DNA from: Amanita rubescens
Lineage: Eukaryota > Basidiomycota > Agaricomycetes > Agaricales > Amanitaceae
Assembly (NCBI GenBank): GCA_015039365.1
Contig: WION01000043.1
Location: 1-64,000 of the forward strand
DNA: 64,000 nucleotides
Reading direction: 5' to 3'
In this document: positions 57,761-64,000 of the stretch, piece by piece
Position numbering within the stretch: position 1 is the stretch's first letter
Layout: every line of letters begins with the position of its first letter
Program-made: the position numbers and the translations under genes
Notes under the pieces: generated by a model
The model's database searches: none
Told to the model about the DNA's origin: nothing
Seen by the model: the letters and a program-made list of their open reading frames with translations, nothing else

Positions 57761-59115
57761 TCAAGCCGAAAGTTTTTTCTTGAGGAGGTTCTTGAGAGTG
57801 ACGCCATCTTCGGCAAACTTCTTGATGCCCTCGTGCAACTTGTCAAAGGCCATCTGTTCCTGCAAGAGATCCCAGCGGAACTCTGCCTCGTTGTTAATAT
57901 AAGAGACTTTGGCGAGGGGCTCAGCTTGCGCAGCTAGAGTTATCAATGAGACGACGGCATCGGTCGAAGCCTGTGCAATACGTACCATTTGCTGCGCTGA
58001 GCTTCTTGGGAACCGGGTTGCTCGAGTTCTTAAGCTCGTCCAAAAGGGCAGGGGAGATGGTCAAGAAATCTACTCCCGCCAAGGCCTTGATCTCTCCGGT
58101 CTAATCACGGATAAGATACCAAAAATAACAGATAACGACAAGGCCTACGTTGCGGAATGATGCGCCCATGACGATAGTCTTGTAACCATGCTGCTTGTAA
58201 TAGTTATAGATCTTCTTTACGGACTGGACACCTGGGTCCTCATCGCCCTCATAGTTTTTCCCGGTAGCCTTCTTGTACCAATCGAGGATCTATTCGTGAT
58301 ATCAGTTAACTCTGGTCGTTATATATAGAGCGTAAGAAAGTGGGCATACTCGACCGACGAAGGGTGAGATCAGGGTAATGCCTGCCTCTGCACAGGCCAC
58401 CGCTTGAGGGAAGCCGAAGAGAAGAGTGAGATTGCAGTGGATTTGGTCATCCCGTTCTAATTCCCGCGCAGCTTGGATGCCCTCCCAGGTAGATGCGATT
58501 TTGATGAGGATACGCTCCTTTGGGACGCCGATAGACTGGTAGAGAGCGATCAACTCTTTTGCCTATATGCGCGGCGATTAAGATATGATTAAGATTAGAT
58601 AGCATGGGAGATCAAACGTGCCTTCTTCTTTGTGCCTTCCTTATCGAAGGACAGGCGTGCGTCCACTTCGGTGGAAACTCGGCCCGGGATGATCTTCAAG
58701 ATCGCACTGCCAAACTCGACAAGCTGACAATTGGTGATCAGTCGTGTTGTTACGACACTACTTATTAGACCTACGAGTCTGTCGAGAGCGTGATCCGCCT
58801 GAGCATCGAGATCGCCACCCCTTTCTTTGCCATATTTGATAGCAGCGTCAATGAGATGCGCATAGTTGGGCTTGTTGGCGGCGGCAAGGATCAATGAGGG
58901 GTTTGTCGTGGCATCCTAAATTGAAACTGTTAAGAGAATGATAAGACGTTTCGACTGCTGGACGCACTTGAGGCTTGTATACATCGATAGCTGAGAATTT
59001 TCAGGGTCAGTCTATCTTATCTTGAAACGCGGGGAGGGTACGTACATTCGAAATCTCCGGAATCGGAAACCACAACGGTTCCAGTTTGCTTGAGTTGGTC
59101 GAGTGAGTTGGACAT
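57761..59115 (-). CDS. TAL1: Transaldolase
   Basis: Enzyme of the non-oxidative pentose phosphate pathway (sedoheptulose-7-phosphate plus glyceraldehyde-3-phosphate to erythrose-4-phosphate plus fructose-6-phosphate), cytosolic. Start ATG 59115 ([20 protein letters not shown]), stop 57761-57763, about eight exons. Family landmarks: [60 protein letters not shown] with the Schiff-base Lys, [69 protein letters not shown] and [13 protein letters not shown]. Length about 320 residues is normal. No anomalies. Confidence 0.95.
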
Positions 59116-60918
59116 GATGATGGTTGAGTGAGAAAAAAGCTTGGGACGTTGAGATCGCACCAATGCAAATATAAGCGTTGCCGATCAAATTGGGCGAAAT
59201 ATCACATGACGTATCCAATGTTACGTCATGAATTCGGATGTGTAAGCGACGCTCGGTCGGTCACTCGGGTGTGGTGGTATACGCGTACGCGTCGCTTTAT
59301 TAGTTTGAAGACAAGTTTGGCCAGGAACAAGTCCATGTCAATGTCAAAGCATCCGAGATTAAAGAGATACGGTAGCCTATCCGAAACATATACGACTCAG
59401 CGGTCATCGGTCAACATTTTTCATGTAGCAATATCAATTGAACAAGTACGTTCGGTAGCGCGACTCGGGAACGTCAAGCGCTAAGGGCCCGCTTGATTCA
59501 TACGCGTTTTCCGTGGCAATACGAACCCGTGCCCTAACCCACGCAAGATAACGTAGTACCCCTGCGCCACGCCTGTTTAATAACGCCCTCGGTGAAAGAA
59601 ACTTCTGGCGGCCGACGCGGTTAACACCCTGCACAATAAGATAACGCCGCCGCCTTCAGGAACGTTCATCTTGTAGGCGATCCCCAACGGATTATATGGA
59701 TGCTCCACAATGGGCATTTCGAAGCACCGTCGATAAAACCGGAAATATTGACAAGGCGATTTTCGAGCGTTTGTCGCCGTTGGAGGAGATCGTAATTGAT
59801 TTCCTTAGTTGGTTAAACACGGAGATTGCGCATTTGTTCGGGGCGTGACTCGAATAGAGTGGGATTCTGATGCGCTCATAGCGAAGACCAAATGTTTAAT
59901 TGGCGCCGATATAGTTGGGGCGATGTATGCCTGCCCTGGGAACAATGAAAGTGGAGTCTAGTCTCCAAAAGGTTAGAAAGCAAATAAGGGCATGAAAGTG
60001 CGCCGGGAGGATGTCCCCATACTGGGAAATGAGAATGAAAAGGGAGTTAACGCAATTGTGTCGAGAGCACAGGTGACCGCAGTTTTCGTCAGTGCAGATG
60101 ACGAGGAGTCAGAAAAGCTGTTGAGCGAATTTGGCGTTCTTGGAATTCTTCCCAGCGCCCAAGCTGAGAGGCTGTGCATTGAGACAAGGATTTTTTCTCT
60201 TGAGGAAACTTGAAGGTGACGGAGTTGCGATAATTCAATACGATGTCTTGCGTCATTTCGAGCGCGCTGGATTTCCAATTGAAGATAATGGCAGCCGATA
60301 TGATTCTCGTTAGTCATTGGCATTCATGTCGGTCGATAGCCGAAGGGACGTGGATGTCAAGTGTGTCGCGTGTCACAAATATGGTAACGTCACAATTTCA
60401 CACGGTGGAGCGCCTTCGCATGCAAACCGACCGGACCTTCGAATGAACGCAAACACCGCCTCAAATCACTCGTATGTCATCATTATGAGAAGATCCCGAA
60501 ACGTGTCTCGTGCTAGTAAGTCTGTACATGTCATAGGTTCATAGCTTGCCAAAACCCAACACTAGTATCCGTAGTGAGATGAGATTACCATGTGCCTTGA
60601 AGAGCACTGCGCGTTATATTCTTGCTCGTTGGATTACCGAGCAGGCCTACGTTGCCTTAACGGCTACGCACATATTGTCGGCATACGGAATGAATACACC
60701 TCCGCCTCCCGGGATTTATAATTCCTGACATACCGACGCTCGCCCAGATTTGTATTCTGATGACTCGGACTGACTTGCTATCAGGGTCAAACGCAAATAC
60801 GGGTATCTGTACTTGTTTTGGATTGCGATGAGTAGGAACTGCACGCGTAGACAGTATATTAAAGGAGGGAGTCGAAGGAGCATCTATATCGACACCGTCT
60901 CCTCTCTGTTCTCTTGCA
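59116..60918. other. Intergenic region
   Basis: About 1.8 kb. The plus-strand frame at 59992-60213 is somewhat protein-like (SRAQVTAVFVSADDEESEKL) but has no start context or domain, and its antisense frame is equally open. No gene is called. Confidence 0.45.
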
Positions 60919-61740
60919 ATGTCACGCCATACGTCTGGTTCGCAATCGCCCACGGTCCTCCTCTACGATTTGAAGGGAAGCTCTGCCCAACCTTGGGCAC
61001 CGAATATCTGGAGAGTCAGGTTAGCCATTATGATTATCACGCTAGGCACTCGCTGACTCGTTTCCACTAGATTCATCCTAAACTACAAACGCCTAGCATA
61101 CAGAACCATTTGGTTGGATTTTCACGAAGTGGAAGCCCAACTGCTGGCCATCGGTGCCCCGCCGACGGCATTCAGGAGCGATCGGTCCCCCATTTACACC
61201 TTGCCAGTATTGGTCGATACGACGCTAAACCCACGTGCTCCTACCATCCTATCCAACCCTAATCAAATCGCGGAATATTTGGAAGCGACCTATCCCGCTC
61301 GCCCTGTCTTCCCAGACGGCTCTCGTGCCATGCAAGTTTTATTCGTGCACTACATCCAAGACGTTTTCATCAAGCCGCTGCTTCCAATTATGGTACCCCT
61401 GAGTCATCCCCAGTTCCGCGACGGATATAGCGCCGGTGGCACGCCGCGTTCCTCTCCCGGAGGTGCAACGCTCTCAGGGCCACAGTGGGAGAGCGCGTGG
61501 AGTCAGGCCAGAACGCAATTCGATTTCCTGGCCACGATACTTGATAAGAACTCGGCGGACGCCGAAGGCACTGTTGCGCAGGGTCGGGACCTGACGTACG
61601 CTGATTTCGCAGTCTGTTCAGTGCTTATCTGGATTAAGCGAATGGCTGCGCGTGATGGATGGGCACAGGTTAGAACTTGGGGAGGGGGTAGATGGGCTCG
61701 CCTGTATGATCGATGTAGAGAATACATGGACGAGTTTTAG
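60919..61740 (+). CDS. Glutathione S-transferase-like protein
   Basis: Two exons (60919-61019, 61071-61740) give 256 residues. N-terminal thioredoxin-fold GST domain: VLLYDLKGSSAQPWAPNIWR, VRFILNYKRLAYRTIWLDFH, EVEAQLLAIGAPPT, SPIYTLPVLVD and a conserved NPNQIAEYLEATYP (Ser/Asn-glutathione-site position). An all-helical C-terminal domain follows, with LTYADFAVCSVLIWIKRMAA, the usual N-capping motif region (TYADF), ending YDRCREYMDEF. It matches the GST group expanded in wood- and litter-decaying Agaricomycetes, linked to detoxification. A Gly/Ser-rich insertion (GGTPRSSPGGATLSG) between helices is a variable loop. Start chosen because the ATG directly precedes the conserved LLYD strand. Confidence 0.85.
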
Positions 61741-62111
61741 GTTTCCAGTATGTTTTCCTTTTCTTTTTATTTCCATACTGGGTATGGATGGGATACGGTA
61801 ATTCTAGATGGGCTCCATATCTTGGGGACTATTATTAGACTCCCAAGATCTCGACGTAGCTGACATATTGACTAGTACCCACATGTATATAACTATCTAT
61901 TTATTTATATAATGAAAGCGAAGTGCTTTCAGAGTTACTCAGCAAACTGATAGGCTCGGTCGGCCTTGGAGTGATTATCGGGAACAATAATCCTGTCGAT
62001 CATTTTTATCAGGGACGTAAGCCTGAGGCAGGAGTTGAGCGTTACGTGATATGTCTTTTGCAGATCATCCAGTGCGATAAATATATAGCAAAGCTGAAAC
62101 CAATAAACATG

Positions 62112-62408
62112 ACGGCGTCTGTAGCCGCCGACACGTGTTACATTTTTATATACTTGCTAGATGTGCCTGAACAGACTGAATACAGTCAGGACGGACAACT
62201 GTTTCCGCAGGGGATACCGGTTCCAATACCCATAACTGTCACCATCAGGAACTCAACAGGACAAAACGAAGCTTCTCGAAACACATATTTAGTCGGGTAT
62301 GAGTATTCCGATTGGCAGTCCACTCTAAAACTGCACCGGGGTGACTGTGACCGAGCTCAATTGACCGCTTTCGTACTGTTGCAACGCCCTGCAGCGCCTG
62401 CGATGTGA
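62112..62408 (+). CDS. Small hypothetical protein
   Basis: The frame is open from 61923, with the first ATG at 62112, giving 98 residues: MTASVAADTCYIFIYLLDVP, then PVPIPITVTIRNSTGQ and YLVGYEYSDWQSTLKL. The composition is protein-like with beta-strand character, but there is no known domain and no signal peptide. It may equally be one exon of a larger gene or chance. Confidence 0.3.
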   Translation, partial: TASVAADTCYIFIYLLDVPEQTEYSQDGQLFPQGIPVPIPITVTIRNSTGQNEASRNTYLVGYEYSDWQSTLKLHRGDCDRAQLTAFVLLQRPAAPAM

Positions 62409-62531
62409 GCATTACGCGAGCCGGATGTGGCGGATCCGGATCAAACACGTGCAAACACAGGTCGTCGCAAGGTCCGAAAAAGGCAAGGAGAACAAGCAGG
62501 CGAGTAATATTGGAATTTATGACTCTCTCAA

Positions 62532-64000
62532 ATGGTCTCGTCGCCGTCACCCTCGTTTAGCTCGCCTTCTTCATCGGCAGTTACAATACCAGTACCTGGA
62601 AAATCCATTCTCAAACACTCAACTCCTGCTCAAAACACCCTTCTCTCGCGTATCACTCGATTTCTTCCCAACCAGACTCAAATCCAACCCAGCTCAGAAG
62701 ATGTACAACCATTGAAGAGGGCACACTTTATATTACCAGAGATTGCGGTCGTTTACCCCATCTCATCAGTGAATCCCCCTTCCACGCCTACCCTGAAGGA
62801 GGAGAAGCGGTCGATCGAGGATAGAGAGTATGAGCGGCGGCGGAGGGTCCTGCGCGGTAATTCGGGATCCGGAAAAGACGGTAGTGATGATTTTTGGTCG
62901 ATGGAAAAGGTGGAATCGTTCTATCGGGAGTGCTGTGCGGGTTGTGATGAGCAGCCGGATACAGCCATTAGTACTTCGTTCAAGGTCCGTGTCGTTCTTC
63001 ATTTCCGACTTACTTGTTAGATAAACATTTCTCAGAATGCTTCTCCATCAAATCCGCGTTGTGTAGACTTTTCGGGTGTGCAGCTCAATTCAACATCAGC
63101 GTCTATATTGTCAGATGTATTCACTCTCGAGTGGGGCCTACGCAAACTCATACTTCGCGAGTGCGACCTTGACGACTTTGTGAGAACGTTGTTGAGCGTC
63201 TCTTAACACCGCTGATCTATTGTCTGCTAGACGCTGAAGCCGATCCTGCACTCGCTCTTGATTCCCGGAACGCTATCCTATCTATCAATAGCATCCAACA
63301 GACGCTTCAAAGCCCCCGCTTTCCGACTGGTTGGCGCGTACGCGTCAAAGGTGCGTAAGATTGTTCAAGTTGGTGTAGTCTGTTTTCAGACCTATGGCAG
63401 GCAAAGACCCTGCAGTTTCTCGATGTATCACAAAACAGCTTGGACAAAAAGTCTGTAGAGTATATCGTGGCAGCGCTAACGCCTGCTCCAGAACAGGGAA
63501 TTTTAACACTACGCATGGACGACTGTCAGCTGAGACCAGCAGCTTTGGAGACGCTGTGTGAGCGACAAAAGCATCGACGTTTCTCTTTCCTCTACTAATC
63601 AACGTTTCAGGCCGGGCCGTCCGGACGTCATCCCTACGGCACATCTCGTTAAGATATAATCGAATCAGCGCTTCAGGAGCCGTGGCCCTCGCTCTGATGA
63701 TCCGAGATTATCCGGACGTGGTCCCAGCGCCTCTATCACCGTCGCCCTTTTCCAGTACCCCGTCAACTCCTACATCATCAACAACCAACCTTCCCCTACC
63801 ATCTAGCCCAACAAGTCCCGTACCACCCCCCGCCAAGTTAGGCCCTGTACTCCCTCCCCCGCGGCACCCAACCGCCACTTCGGTTCAAACGACATACACG
63901 CCCTATGTACCCCGCTCAAAGCGTGGCAACCGCCCTCCCTCCATCACACCCATTCCACTAACACTTACAGGACAACAGATCCCTATCATCACCTCTTCAT
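62532..64000 (+). CDS. LRR (RNI-like) protein, truncated by window end
   Basis: Start ATG 62532 (MVSSPSPSFSSPSSS), no stop inside the window. Five exons are visible. The N-terminus carries GKSILKHSTPAQNTLLSRIT, LKRAHFILPEIAVVYPISSV and an acidic/basic EEKRSIEDREYERRRRVLRG. Then come ribonuclease-inhibitor-type leucine-rich repeats: RCVDFSGVQLN, LRKLILRECDLDDF, LSYLSIASNR, LQFLDVSQNSLDKKS, LTLRMDDCQLRPAALETLC and LRHISLRYNRISASGAVALA, followed by a Pro/Ser/Thr-rich disordered tail. The arrangement resembles protein-phosphatase-1 regulatory subunit 37-like proteins, and KRAHF is close to but not a consensus RVxF docking motif. That assignment is tentative. Confidence 0.75.

Noticed and set aside
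1..64000. tRNA, rRNA or transposase genes
   Set aside because: None seen: no T-loop GGTTCGAATC-type box with a cloverleaf, no rRNA-like conserved blocks, no transposase or reverse-transcriptase motifs. A subtle tRNA could have been missed by eye.

Overview
The window reads as chromosomal DNA of an Agaricomycete (mushroom-forming basidiomycete). Genes are dense and carry many short GT-AG introns of about 45-60 nt. Recognisable products include Atg13, transaldolase, a PTR2-type peptide transporter, GH16, a DUF5648-repeat protein, an F-box protein, an AAAP amino-acid transporter and a TKL-type kinase of the kind expanded in mushrooms. No bacterial, viral or organellar genes were seen, and no intact transposon. 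All exon maps were worked out by eye from reading frame, splice sites and family motifs.

Layout. 0-9.7 kb: a small secreted Cys-rich protein, a 113-bp tandem repeat, and two tandem aldo-keto reductase genes inside a 2.3-2.4 kb segmental duplication. 9.7-21 kb: an HNH-like protein that has lost its histidines, an SDR broken by an in-frame stop, and a nucleotidyltransferase-fold gene whose first intron appears to be AT-AC. This stretch also holds most of a small family of membrane proteins (A, B, a broken mosaic copy C, and D; member E lies at 34 kb), plus a secreted Cys-rich protein. 21-30 kb: ATG13 with an (Glu-Arg)n tract in its HORMA domain, an F-box gene and a membrane-protein gene. 32-49.5 kb: three nutrient transporters (hexose MFS, POT/PTR2 peptide, AAAP amino acid) mixed with an SDR, a DUF5648-repeat protein and a GH16 glucanase-like enzyme. 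57-64 kb: transaldolase, a GST and the start of an LRR protein.

The most unusual object is at 50.2-56.6 kb. An AT-rich gene appears to encode a GTPase domain at the N-terminus and a TKL-like kinase at the C-terminus. Between them lie about 2.7 kb of tandem units of roughly 52-68 bp. Each unit is shaped like a complete intron (GTGAGT or similar at one end, CAACAG or similar at the other), and consecutive units are separated by exactly three nucleotides. Forty-five consecutive three-base spacers can be read, none of them a stop codon. The intron-like bodies are nearly identical while the three-base spacers differ. This could be an array of single-codon microexons, which would let splicing change one residue at a time without losing frame, or an intron-derived satellite removed as a block. 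cDNA would decide.

Other signals: a repeated GACGCGTGAY / ATGACGCGTCAT motif mostly upstream of genes, promoter-region duplications at several loci, and several genes with single defects (nonsense codon, ATG-TAG start, possible 29-nt intron).
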